From the NCBI GenBank assembly GCA_036350795.1, contig JAZBNV010000061.1:1-26092 (forward strand): 26,092 nt of DNA, in the 5' to 3' direction. The stretch comes from JAUVKT01 sp036350795 (GTDB lineage Bacteria > Bacteroidota > Bacteroidia > Bacteroidales > VadinHA17). The translations under genes and the position numbers were made by a program. This document shows, in pieces, positions 1 to 9,050 of this stretch (positions are counted from its first letter, which is position 1; the number at the start of each line of letters is the position of its first letter). Under the pieces are notes generated by a model that was not told where the DNA came from, made no database searches, and saw only the letters and a program-made list of their open reading frames with translations.

Positions 1-2607
1 ATCAACCTGGTTTGCTTCTGTAAGTATCCCTACAAAGTCAAGGGCAGAGTACTTCTTGGCTGCATTGCCGGCTATTGATACATCTTCGAGGGTAGCTGCT
101 GACCAGTCGGTTCTCCAGGTGTCTACAGTTACATCGGTATATGCATCGCTGAACAGCGAAATAACATCAGCGGGATCCTCATCCGGTGTTGGTGCAGCAG
201 TAGAAGGTTCTGTAGCTGAACCGCCGCCATCCTTATAGAAATAAATGTTATCCACATAAGCCATATCTATTTTACCTGCAACTGCTATTAAAAACTGGGT
301 TAGATTTGCTCTGGTATTATCCCCGGTAAAATCGGTAATTGGTACATCTATTGATATCCATTTCTTAAGATCAGTATCTCCAACAGGCCTGGTAAGCTCA
401 AATGCATTCGTTTCACCGGCTCCTCCTGCATGGTTAGACCATTTAGGATTAAAGATCTGTCCGGCTTCAAAATCATCATCTATCCAGAAGTCCATATGGA
501 AGTGAGTCATTGCTGTTGCATCTACAACCGAGTTTAACTGGGTTCCCAGGAAATCGATAAAATCTATTTTTAAAAGCTTGTCGCTTGCAATAGTCTCTTC
601 AACGAATCCGGATCCATTATCCCAATCAACATTTGCTAATCCTATTTCAGCTCCATAAGCTTCTCCATATATAGAGATTACATCAGCAGCATCTCTTGCA
701 GGAGGTGTAGGGGCAGCTGTGGCCGGTCCTCCACCAGTACCACCTGATTTATAGAAATAAATATTATCCAAATAGATATCACCATTCCCATCAAACTTCA
801 TCTGGATAACATCTGCCAGGTTAACACCTGAGAAGCTTGATACTGGAATATCAACGCTTGTCCAACCACTTGTAGGTACTGTAAGTGCGTAAGCGATCTC
901 TACTGGACCTGTACTGATTAAAAATGTACTCAAAGCTGTTGAATTTGCTGTCCAGAAGTCCATGTGTAAAAATTCCATACCGGCAACATCCTGGCTACTG
1001 GCAAATTGTATACCCTGGAAATTCAAACCTGCAAATTTAAGGGTAGTATTACCTTCAATTATTACATCAGAAACAACGGTAGCCTGTCCCCAGAATGGAA
1101 AATCGGTACCAGCCAGGTTAGTATAGGCATCACCATAAATTGAAAGCACATCAGCAGCATCTCTTGCGGGAGGCGTTGGAGCTGCTTCTGTCGGTCCTGC
1201 AGGCGTTCCTCCTCCATCTCCATATAAGTAAATATTATCGAGGTAGAATCCGCTAAGTCCCGTACCAAGGTTTTCCAGTACCAGCTGTGCAAGCTTGCTC
1301 TTTGAAGGGAGACCGGAAAGGTCAATATCAACACTGATCCAGCTTTGAGATGCCATAGGTGTTGGTACAATATATGTAATCGAAGGGTCATTACCATCGT
1401 TGAGTGTCCCGTCAGGACCCATATCTTTAACTGTAATCTGCAATCTATCAGCAGGGTCAACAGCATTTGGAATCCAGACATCCATATGCAGATGTGTCAT
1501 GCTTGTTGCATCTATTGACGGTGACGAGAACTGGATACCAACAAAATTAAAATTGTTATAGAAGAGCACATCATCTTCACCAACAGTAAAGTCGGCCGAA
1601 GTGGTAGTCTGGTATGGCTCCCAGTATCCGTTGAAGAACTCAACAGGCACAGAGGTGTAGGCATCGCTGAAGATTGAGATCACGTCTTCCTGGGCAGCAG
1701 TTGGAGCAGGTGCATGGGTAAAATCGCCTGAAGATGTAACAGTTAAAGATCCTGTAGCATCTTCATTTCCAAGGGTAGCTGTAATAACAGATGTACCTGC
1801 ACTCAGAACATTTATCAAACCCATTGCGTCAACACTTGCCACACTTGCATTCGATGAGGAAAATGTGAACCATGCAGGAGCAGCAAGAACTGTCTGGTCG
1901 ATCCCGGTAGGCATATTAAAGGAAACGCTTAAACCACCTAAAGGAAAGCTCAATCCGTTTACAGCCGATTCAGTCTCGTCCTCACCATCAAGTATCATAG
2001 GTTTCATATGAGCAAGGGTGCCAAGTTTCTCAAACTTTACTTCATCAACCCAGAATGTGTATCCCAGCCCTTCTTCGGGTCCTTCCGAATAATAAAACAT
2101 GCCTCTCTCCCCGGTCAGTTTTGAAGCATCGGGTATTGGTATAATATATTTTTTCCAGTTAGAGTTAACAGCAACATTCTGCATCGAAACAAGGTATTTC
2201 GATTCTCCAAGATCGTTGCCGAAGCCTACAAGATCAATTGTTGCGGATTTAGATGCTTTTGCCCAGAAGGTAAGAGCATCATAGTCAGAAAGGTTACGCC
2301 CGACTGTTGTAAAATATACGCCGCCTGCATAGGCTCCTTCCGGATCACCTGCATCCGGTACTTCAATTTTCATTGATGCAGATCCTGAAAATTTCACTTC
2401 CTCATCCACATCAAAGGCAGTAACCTTGCTGCCACCAAAAGCAGCGTAATTTAGTCCCGCACTGAAACCGTCGATAAATACCTCGGGTGTATTCGGGAAT
2501 TTAGCCAGCTCAAGTTCATCAAAATCCCTTGTACAGCTTACCGACCATACAAGCATGATTGCTGTAAGAAGAGCAATTACTGAATAATTATATCTTTTGT
2601 TTTTCAT
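1..2607 (-). CDS. Multimodular surface glycan-binding-type lipoprotein (partial, C-terminus outside window)
   Basis: An open frame of 869 codons starts at ATG 2605-2607 and has no stop before the window edge, so the C-terminus is missing. The N-terminus is a lipoprotein signal with the acceptor Cys at residue 25 (SVSC). Residues about 40-200 look like a galactose-binding-type beta-sandwich. Residues about 223-290 match a bacterial Ig-like BIG2 domain (SSSNASVASVDAMGLINVLS). Four related modules of about 160-180 residues follow, starting near residues 291, 470, 630 and 797, the last one cut off. Each opens with a linker such as AAPTPPARDAADV followed by an aromatic SIYGDAYT-like segment, and complete modules end in DNIYFYK- or DNIYLYG-like text. 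No catalytic motif is visible. The gene lies 19 nt downstream of the glycosidase-barrel gene, so the two are probably co-transcribed. Role inferred: binding of a polysaccharide at the cell surface. The ligand is unknown. Confidence 0.82.
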   Translation of the reverse strand, partial: MKNKRYNYSVIALLTAIMLVWSVSCTRDFDELELAKFPNTPEVFIDGFSAGLNYAAFGGSKVTAFDVDEEVKFSGSASMKIEVPDAGDPEGAYAGGVYFTTVGRNLSDYDALTFWAKASKSATIDLVGFGNDLGESKYLVSMQNVAVNSNWKKYIIPIPDASKLTGERGMFYYSEGPEEGLGYTFWVDEVKFEKLGTLAHMKPMILDGEDETESAVNGLSFPLGGLSVSFNMPTGIDQTVLAAPAWFTFSSSNASVASVDAMGLINVLSAGTSVITATLGNEDATGSLTVTSSGDFTHAPAPTAAQEDVISIFSDAYTSVPVEFFNGYWEPYQTTTSADFTVGEDDVLFYNNFNFVGIQFSSPSIDATSMTHLHMDVWIPNAVDPADRLQITVKDMGPDGTLNDGNDPSITYIVPTPMASQSWISVDIDLSGLPSKSKLAQLVLENLGTGLSGFYLDNIYLYGDGGGTPAGPTEAAPTPPARDAADVLSIYGDAYTNLAGTDFPFWGQATVVSDVIIEGNTTLKFAGLNFQGIQFASSQDVAGMEFLHMDFWTANSTALSTFLISTGPVEIAYALTVPTSGWTSVDIPVSSFSGVNLADVIQMKFDGNGDIYLDNIYFYKSGGTGGGPATAAPTPPARDAADVISIYGEAYGAEIGLANVDWDNGSGFVEETIASDKLLKIDFIDFLGTQLNSVVDATAMTHFHMDFWIDDDFEAGQIFNPKWSNHAGGAGETNAFELTRPVGDTDLKKWISIDVPITDFTGDNTRANLTQFLIAVAGKIDMAYVDNIYFYKDGGGSATEPSTAAPTPDEDPADVISLFSDAYTDVTVDTWRTDWSAATLEDVSIAGNAAKKYSALDFVGILTEANQVD

Positions 2608-2626
2608 CTTTTTCTAATTAATTCGG

Positions 2627-5600
2627 CTACATGCCTATATTAAAATGTAAATAAGTTCTGATCTCCCATTCATTTCCGTTGGGATAGCCCGGTATAGTCG
2701 GGTCGCAAACCGGGTTTCCGTTTACATCCAGGCTTGTTGTTGGGCAATAGCGTGGGGAATACTGATCCAGGCTCCTGTTTGTAAAACGGATACCGATCCT
2801 TGTATCAGGCATATCAAACCATTTTGGCTTTGACACTGTGGTCGACAGGTCAATTTTAACCTGAAGGGGATATGTAAGGTTGAAGTCGCGGTGATAATCG
2901 TAAGGTCCCCAATCATTTACTTTAACCATAGATGTTAGTTTGGTTTTCTTATATACCATTCGCATATCTCCTCCGTAGCGACGAATCAGTCTTGCATCAC
3001 TACCATTCGATTCGGCATCGCCGGCATACAGATTGGCAATAATGCCAAAATCAGGATTTATTTTTGAAACAATTCGTGCATGTGCTTCCCATAAATCTCT
3101 TGCCGGAGGTGCTCCGGGGAATGCAAATGTTGTACGGCCGTTTGCAAGAATACCTATTGCCGCATCCTGAGTTGTTGGGTGATGACGGTATACAAAGCCT
3201 GCACTTATTGCAAAGGGTGCATCTTCGGCAATATCATTATCCCACTCGTACATCCATGTTCCGGGAGTAGGGTCATAGGTAAGAAGGAACTCCCCTGCCA
3301 CGGTTTCCCTGTTCATCCTTACTGCAAAAGGATCGTCGAGGATGTTCCTTGCCCTTCCGGGTGCGGGCACACCTGCCGGCATAGGACCAATTATTGGTTT
3401 TTGCCACAGGAAGTTAGGGGCAAGCTGCAGATTACCTATTGTATATGCAAAACCTGTTAAGAAATTATACTGGTTTCCGCTACCACTGTCTTTCAGTCTC
3501 CACCCGGTATATGTCCTGGTATAATCTGCTCCGCCACCTGCAACCAGTCCCATTGCAGCTCCCTGGGCATACCACAGAACGGGGCCTGCAGAAAAAGTAA
3601 TCTTCATCTTTCCGCCCCAGGTATCGTTCGAATTTATCTGGTCTTCGTACACTGTATATGATCCTTCTTCACCATCAACAAGCTGGAAGCTTTCGCCAAC
3701 CCGGGGCTGACCGGCCCAGATTCCTCCCACTTCTACACCAAGTTTCCCAAACGAGCGCTTAACGTGAATTGTTGTCCTGCGAGTTGGGGGTGAGGGTATG
3801 GCAAATGAACTTACTGCGGGTGCCTGTTCGTCGATATCCTCATGGTAAATCCCTGTTATATCGTAAGCTCCCACTTTCCTGCTGTACTTAATAAGAACAG
3901 CCGGGTTGGCGCCCCACCATAATTCAGGACCAAAAGCTACCTTAAATCCGTTCAGGGCTTTCTTTCCTTCAAGCTCAATTCCGAAAGGGGCTTCTCCATT
4001 ATATATATCAATATTAGGTCCATAGTTTGCTTCAGGGTATAATCCAAAAAAATCACCTTCATAACCCCAGTGATAATGCCCTGTACGATAAAAGCTTGTC
4101 AGGTTAAACATTTTAGCGTTCCAGCTAAAATCAGCGTTATAAACCTTTAGCCTGTCAATGGACGAAAGTTTCAGGTTTCCCTCATCGGTATTAACTTCCC
4201 TTGTTCTGCCCCTGTTCTCGTAAAATATTTCGTCAATAGGGTTTTCGGCAATATGACCCAGGACATTTAACGACACATTTGCACGCAGGCTTTCTGAGGG
4301 TTTGGCTTCAATCTCCATATAATATGATTGCATATGGTCAAAGCCAAGCTCATCCGGGTATTTACGTTCGCCCGCAACAGGATCTTTTGGAGTTTCGATC
4401 CTGTTACCACCTGTACTGTAAGTACTTAACTCAGCCCTGAATCCGCTGATCCTTACCGCTTTGGTCTGCTCTCCTATCAAAGCTGCCTTGTCGCCACGTG
4501 CCTTGACTACCATTTCCATAAGCTCAATCGAAGAGAAATATTCATTAATCTTTTGTATGCTTGTACCATCAAGATAGGGATCAATCTTATGTGCTTCCTT
4601 AAGAGCATAGTATGCTGCTCTCGGATACAGCTGGTAAAGTCCTTTCATATTTACGGGACCTTTGGCACATATCCCAAACCATTCTTCATTCATATTGTTT
4701 TCACCCTCCGCATAATCATTCTGGTATCCGCCATTGGCCCAGGAGGCATTGTTGTCCTGGACATCAAGGTTAGTGGTCTGGCCGTATTTCCACCAGCCAT
4801 CGCTGAACTGGAATGTAAAACCACCAATGCTGTTTCCTGCTTTCCCCAATCCGGCAGCATTCTCATAAATCTCTTTCCAGTTTCCAAGAAGATAATAAGC
4901 CTGCGACTGCTGGTCTTCTTCATTCTGCTGAGCATTGAAAGCATCCGATCCGAACTCGGTGAACATTATAGGTTTTCCATATTCATCTTTAACTCTTTGA
5001 AAGGCATCGCCGAATGATACACCCCGGTACATGTTCACTCCAAATATGTCTACATCTTTACATTCCTGTGCGATAATATCCATAAAAAGCAGATCACCAT
5101 TACACATCGCAACAGGAACAGATTGGTCAATCTCCTTCATTGCCAGCGCTGCTTCATTAAATAATTTATACATGGCCTGGGCCCTTACAGTAGACTTCCT
5201 GTCTTCGATGGGAATATCTTCTGTTTCGGCTCCTTCCCAGAACAGCCCGTAATTGTTCTCATTACCGAGCAGGAACATAAGCAGTCCGGGGGTTCCCTTA
5301 AACTGCTCTACCAGCTCAGTTACTTCTTTCAGCAGTAACTCTCTTACTCTTGGATCGGAGTACTCTGTATTTGCCACCCATTCGCTGCCCAGTGTAAGAC
5401 CATAGCGGCCGAAGGAATGGTTTAACATTGTATAGATGCCATAATTTTCGTAGATGTATTCAATCCATTTTGGCGGTACGCCGGTGTACTGCCTGATTGC
5501 ATTTACACCCATATTACGAAGCATTGACATCTCTGCATCCAGGGCAGCCTTAATCAGATCATCAGACTGGTTCCAGAGGCTGTAGGAGAAATTTGTGCCA

Positions 5601-5809
5601 ATCGGGAAATAATCCCAGTTCATTCCATTTATCATGAAATCCTTGCCATCCACAAGCAATTTCAATCCGCTGTCATGCTCAACAACCTTAACTTCCCGGG
5701 CAAAAGCCGGGCTGTCAGAATCTGTTAAACGACCCTGTTCTGCATTATCCTGAGCCAATGCTCCAGCTGAAAACAGGGTTAAAATAAAGAAGCAGGTAAG
5801 AATTTTCAT
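2627..5809 (-). CDS. Clan GH-A-like glycosidase fused to a putative outer-membrane beta-barrel
   Basis: A 1060-residue protein with a signal peptide ending near residue 19 (SAGALAQ). Residues about 45-420 resemble the TIM-barrel domain of GH2 and related clan GH-A enzymes. An Asn-Glu pair in the LLGNEN motif (E184) fits the acid/base, and the Glu in IMFTEFGSD (E285) fits the nucleophile. The sugar-binding N-terminal domains of normal GH2 enzymes are absent. From about residue 440 to the end the chain is rich in alternating aromatic and polar residues with Gly/Asn turns (for example FNLTSFYRTGHYHWGY and EWEIRTYLHFNIGM), as in porins and other outer-membrane barrels. A glycosidase joined to a barrel would be tethered to or inserted in the outer membrane. 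The last residue is Met, not the usual terminal Phe. Substrate cannot be read from sequence. The neighbours (propeller regulator upstream, glycan-binding lipoprotein 19 nt downstream) point to a polysaccharide utilisation locus. Confidence 0.78.
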   Translation of the reverse strand: MKILTCFFILTLFSAGALAQDNAEQGRLTDSDSPAFAREVKVVEHDSGLKLLVDGKDFMINGMNWDYFPIGTNFSYSLWNQSDDLIKAALDAEMSMLRNMGVNAIRQYTGVPPKWIEYIYENYGIYTMLNHSFGRYGLTLGSEWVANTEYSDPRVRELLLKEVTELVEQFKGTPGLLMFLLGNENNYGLFWEGAETEDIPIEDRKSTVRAQAMYKLFNEAALAMKEIDQSVPVAMCNGDLLFMDIIAQECKDVDIFGVNMYRGVSFGDAFQRVKDEYGKPIMFTEFGSDAFNAQQNEEDQQSQAYYLLGNWKEIYENAAGLGKAGNSIGGFTFQFSDGWWKYGQTTNLDVQDNNASWANGGYQNDYAEGENNMNEEWFGICAKGPVNMKGLYQLYPRAAYYALKEAHKIDPYLDGTSIQKINEYFSSIELMEMVVKARGDKAALIGEQTKAVRISGFRAELSTYSTGGNRIETPKDPVAGERKYPDELGFDHMQSYYMEIEAKPSESLRANVSLNVLGHIAENPIDEIFYENRGRTREVNTDEGNLKLSSIDRLKVYNADFSWNAKMFNLTSFYRTGHYHWGYEGDFFGLYPEANYGPNIDIYNGEAPFGIELEGKKALNGFKVAFGPELWWGANPAVLIKYSRKVGAYDITGIYHEDIDEQAPAVSSFAIPSPPTRRTTIHVKRSFGKLGVEVGGIWAGQPRVGESFQLVDGEEGSYTVYEDQINSNDTWGGKMKITFSAGPVLWYAQGAAMGLVAGGGADYTRTYTGWRLKDSGSGNQYNFLTGFAYTIGNLQLAPNFLWQKPIIGPMPAGVPAPGRARNILDDPFAVRMNRETVAGEFLLTYDPTPGTWMYEWDNDIAEDAPFAISAGFVYRHHPTTQDAAIGILANGRTTFAFPGAPPARDLWEAHARIVSKINPDFGIIANLYAGDAESNGSDARLIRRYGGDMRMVYKKTKLTSMVKVNDWGPYDYHRDFNLTYPLQVKIDLSTTVSKPKWFDMPDTRIGIRFTNRSLDQYSPRYCPTTSLDVNGNPVCDPTIPGYPNGNEWEIRTYLHFNIGM

Positions 5810-5904
5810 AAAGATTTTTGTTTGGTGTTTATTATTGAATATCTATTATTTACGGACCTTTTCAGCATAAATTTCAAAAGATAAAACAGCAAATCCTAAA
5901 AAAA

Positions 5905-5959
5905 TTACACTTCGAAAACACTACACCCAAAAATACCTTACACTTCAAAAACACTACAC
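5905..5959 (-). promoter_or_regulatory. Pair of 22-nt direct repeats, candidate operator of the glycosidase operon
   Basis: Two copies of a 22-nt unit (plus strand: begins TTACACTTC, ends ACACTACAC) lie at 5905-5926 and 5938-5959, differing at one base. They are 33 nt apart, about three helical turns, so both would face the same side of the DNA. A TATTTTTG sequence matching the Bacteroidota -7 consensus TAnnTTTG on the minus strand lies between them (5928-5935). A short inverted repeat CACTAC/GTAGTG (5952-5967) overlaps the second copy. The site is 96-150 nt upstream of the glycosidase start and next to the regulator gene. Binding by that regulator is inference. Confidence 0.5.
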
Positions 5960-5993
5960 AGGTAGTGCTGAAAGTGTTATTTTATGGGTAAAC

Positions 5994-6008
5994 ACAGCCC
6001 CGGGCTGT
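5994..6008 (-). terminator. Short GC-rich hairpin downstream of the propeller regulator
   Basis: ACAGCCC and GGGCTGT are separated by one base, giving a usable stem of about 5 bp with a 5-nt loop. It lies about 49 nt past the stop of the regulator gene. On the minus strand only a short GTTTACCC follows and there is no real T-run, so termination here is weakly supported. Confidence 0.25.
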
Positions 6009-6056
6009 AAGCTTCTGAACCATACTGAATTTATAATAGAAACTTTAAGGCGAGGA

Positions 6057-8924
6057 TTAAAAACCTGCCAGGTAGGAGGACAGGTTTACTTCCCTTGGAA
6101 GGCCCATCTTTTTTCGCAAACGGTAGCGGCTTACTTCTGCTCCCCTGTAAGAGATATTTAGTATAGTGGCAATCTCCTTGGTTGTGATATTCATCCTGAT
6201 AAAGGCACATAACCTTAAATCATAAGGAGTAAGCTCAGGAAACATATCTTTTAGCTGTCTGAAGAATTCTTCGTTGGCTTCATCGAAATATGTTTCAAAG
6301 ATCTTATTCTGGTGTTTAATGTCGATCTCTTTCTTAATACGCTTCTTCAGGCTGCAAATCTTCTCCCTTGCGGCATCATTAACAATAAAATCCTGGATAT
6401 TACCCAGGTCGTCATTTACCCTTGAAAGAAACTTATTCTTATTAATAATACCCATTGTCTGATTCGCCAGCTCCTTATCCCTGAATACCATTTCTGCACG
6501 TAACTTATCGTTACGTAATTTTATAATCTCTTTCTCTGCTATAAGTGCTTCACGCTGAAAACGATCTTCCCTCTCTTTCAGTTCCTGACTGTGCCTTTCC
6601 TCCTGTCTTAAGGCAGCCAGCTTCATACGCCTTACTGAATATCTTATTAGCAGATAAATAAAAATCACTGAAAGCAGCAGGTAAAGAATATAGGCGCCTG
6701 TTGACCTGCGCCAGGGAGGAAGTATTCTGAAGCTTAGAGAAGATGGTGCGCTTTCCACCCCGTATATATTTCTTGATTTAAGTTTGAGTGTATAAGTTCC
6801 TTCATGCAGTGTGGTAAAATCTTTATAGCTGTCGTCAGACCAGTTAGACCATTTATCAGATAAGCCTTCCAGGAGGAAGCTGAACTCAAGGGGTGCTTCA
6901 TTTTCAAAGAATGGTGCAGCAAAATGAAACCTGAACGAATTATTCCTGAAAGGAAATTCAAAGCCGGGGTTGGTTTCATCAACTCTTAAATACAATACCG
7001 AGTCGATATAGGGTAACTCAACCGATGTTATAAATGCCCTGTATTCTTTGTTGTACATTTTTGGTATAAGAGGAGCATAGTGTACAAAGCCATCCTCAAG
7101 TCCGATAAATATGTTATTGCCGTTGTAGGCATAAATAAATTCAAATTCGTTAACATACTTCTTCTTAAGTTTTCTGAAGGGTATATTAACTCGTGTAAAC
7201 GACATGTCTTCATTTTCGCGTAATAACCCGGACTCTGAGTCTCCTATATACCATATATCTCCTGCATCATCTGAGACCAGGGACTTAATTTTGCCTGAAT
7301 CTCCGAATAGCCTATTCATCCTCTCTGATTGCACAAAAGAAGCACTACCGGTATCGAATTCATAAATACCACTACTTGTTGATACAAATAATTCTTCACG
7401 GTGCATAAAAAGAATATTACCTGCATTAGAAGGCAGGCCATCGCTATCGGTATATTGAACAACATCTTCAATTATACCGGCATCCACATTCAATCTTAAC
7501 CTGAAAATACCTTTCCCGCTATGGCCAATCCAGATATAGCCATCCTTATCCTGGAAGAGATAACGGCTTGATTCATTGAATCCCTCTATCTTCCCTGAAA
7601 ACCCCCATTCACCATTTATCTTTTTAAACAATACCAGTCCCTGGTAATGCCCCCCGATTAAAAGGTCAGGTTTATCATTAAGTGCTAAGAATTTCCATGC
7701 CCCGTCTTCATCGCTTATGTTAATAGCTGATTGTCCCTTTACCAGGAAAGTACCATTATTATGCCCGGCAAGCAATTGTCCGTCGAATTCTTCTATTGTC
7801 CATACCTGCCCGGCGGTATTTTTAACGAGCTCGAAATCCCTGGTAGCTGAAAAGTCATTAAATGGTGTTACATACAGACCCTGGTTGGTGCCCAGGTAAA
7901 GTTTCCCCTCAAAAACCTTACAACAGTAACCTGTTCCAATTTTTTTTGAACCAATATAGCTCAGGGGCGAGTTTATCTCAACATAATCAATTCCATTATC
8001 CAGGCCCAGCCAGAGGTTTTCATCCCTGTCGACATATAAACTGAGAATAGTATTGTTCTGAATCCCTGCGTTATTATCAAGTATATGCACAAGCTTGCCC
8101 TCCCGGTCAGAAATAATAAGCCCTTTAAGAATTGTACCGAATGCATAATAATTACCCGGAAGCATGGTGGCACTGTACAGCCTGTTCTTTTTAAGATAAT
8201 CGTTAACAGGTGTGTTCCATTCATTTAACTGACCGTCCTTTAAAACATATATCCCATTATAGGTTGTGCCCACAAGTGTTTCATTTTCACCAATCTCAAG
8301 AATAGCACTTATCTCTTTCCCGCTGTCCTTCTGCCACCATGGCAAGGAATGCAGCCTGCCGTCCCTGATTTCAAATAAGCCGTAACCAGGCTGGTGCACA
8401 AGCACCCGTTTCCCGACCTTATAAGAAAAGCGAAAGAGATTATCCGGCTCAATTACCTCTACTTTATTGTCTTTATACAGGAAAATATACCTGTAGCACT
8501 GAAAAACTATAGCTTCGTCGAGCTCAAAAATACGCCAGATATCATCAAACTCCCTGTATTCTTCCGGAACAAGGTATTTGAGGCTCCTGTAAGATGAAGC
8601 CCTGTTGTCGTCCTTAACTATAATTCCAAAATCATTAATCAGCCCGGCATAAATCTTATCCCTGCTGTCGACCAGTATGCTTCTTAATGGAGAGCTCGAT
8701 GATACCCTGGTGAGGTTCCATTCCACACCGTTAAAAGATAAAAGACCGTCATTATTGGCAAAATAGATATAGCCATTACTATCCTGGCTTATTGCCCAAT
8801 TCTGGGTTGCTGCATTATACTCTGATTTGGTAAAATTCCTTATGTTGGGTGTACCTATATACTTAATCTGAGCAAAGGTGGTGAGTGGAAGCGAAAGCAA
8901 TAATATTAACAGGGCCTTAAGCAT
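6057..8924 (-). CDS. Membrane-spanning two-component-propeller regulator with Y_Y_Y and LuxR-type HTH domains
   Basis: A 955-residue protein with a signal peptide (residues 1-18), then about 600 residues of beta-propeller repeats with recurring DRDENLWLGLDNGI- and DKDGYIWIGHSGKGI-type text typical of Reg_prop blades. A Y_Y_Y (triple tyrosine) domain lies at about 650-715 (LEFSFLLEGLSDKWSNW, LHEGTYTLKLKSRN). A transmembrane helix follows near 735-755, then a charged coiled coil, and a C-terminal helix-turn-helix (about 893-955; LTPYDLRLCAFIRMNITTKE). There is no histidine kinase or receiver domain, so the periplasmic sensor connects directly to the DNA-binding domain through the membrane. Such proteins commonly control polysaccharide utilisation loci in Bacteroidota. 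The most likely targets here are the glycosidase and binding-protein genes just downstream. Confidence 0.88.
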   Translation of the reverse strand: MLKALLILLLSLPLTTFAQIKYIGTPNIRNFTKSEYNAATQNWAISQDSNGYIYFANNDGLLSFNGVEWNLTRVSSSSPLRSILVDSRDKIYAGLINDFGIIVKDDNRASSYRSLKYLVPEEYREFDDIWRIFELDEAIVFQCYRYIFLYKDNKVEVIEPDNLFRFSYKVGKRVLVHQPGYGLFEIRDGRLHSLPWWQKDSGKEISAILEIGENETLVGTTYNGIYVLKDGQLNEWNTPVNDYLKKNRLYSATMLPGNYYAFGTILKGLIISDREGKLVHILDNNAGIQNNTILSLYVDRDENLWLGLDNGIDYVEINSPLSYIGSKKIGTGYCCKVFEGKLYLGTNQGLYVTPFNDFSATRDFELVKNTAGQVWTIEEFDGQLLAGHNNGTFLVKGQSAINISDEDGAWKFLALNDKPDLLIGGHYQGLVLFKKINGEWGFSGKIEGFNESSRYLFQDKDGYIWIGHSGKGIFRLRLNVDAGIIEDVVQYTDSDGLPSNAGNILFMHREELFVSTSSGIYEFDTGSASFVQSERMNRLFGDSGKIKSLVSDDAGDIWYIGDSESGLLRENEDMSFTRVNIPFRKLKKKYVNEFEFIYAYNGNNIFIGLEDGFVHYAPLIPKMYNKEYRAFITSVELPYIDSVLYLRVDETNPGFEFPFRNNSFRFHFAAPFFENEAPLEFSFLLEGLSDKWSNWSDDSYKDFTTLHEGTYTLKLKSRNIYGVESAPSSLSFRILPPWRRSTGAYILYLLLSVIFIYLLIRYSVRRMKLAALRQEERHSQELKEREDRFQREALIAEKEIIKLRNDKLRAEMVFRDKELANQTMGIINKNKFLSRVNDDLGNIQDFIVNDAAREKICSLKKRIKKEIDIKHQNKIFETYFDEANEEFFRQLKDMFPELTPYDLRLCAFIRMNITTKEIATILNISYRGAEVSRYRLRKKMGLPREVNLSSYLAGF

Positions 8925-9050
8925 GGTTCAGATTATGAACTGTTAAAATAGCCAATTTAATATTAATAATTGATAATTGCCCTTATCATTTATTATCAGG
9001 TGTAACTGTTAAACCAAAGTATATCAGTGCAGGCATAAGGCCTGAGATCA

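Noticed and set aside
1062..1481. A 139-codon minus-strand open frame in the left region
   Set aside because: It is out of frame with the long open frame 1-2607, whose translation has a lipoprotein signal, a BIG2 domain and repeated modules.
8925..9050. Hairpin CAGGC/GCCTG downstream of the M28 peptidase gene
   Set aside because: A 5-bp stem with a 5-nt loop and no following T-run. Too weak for a terminator call.
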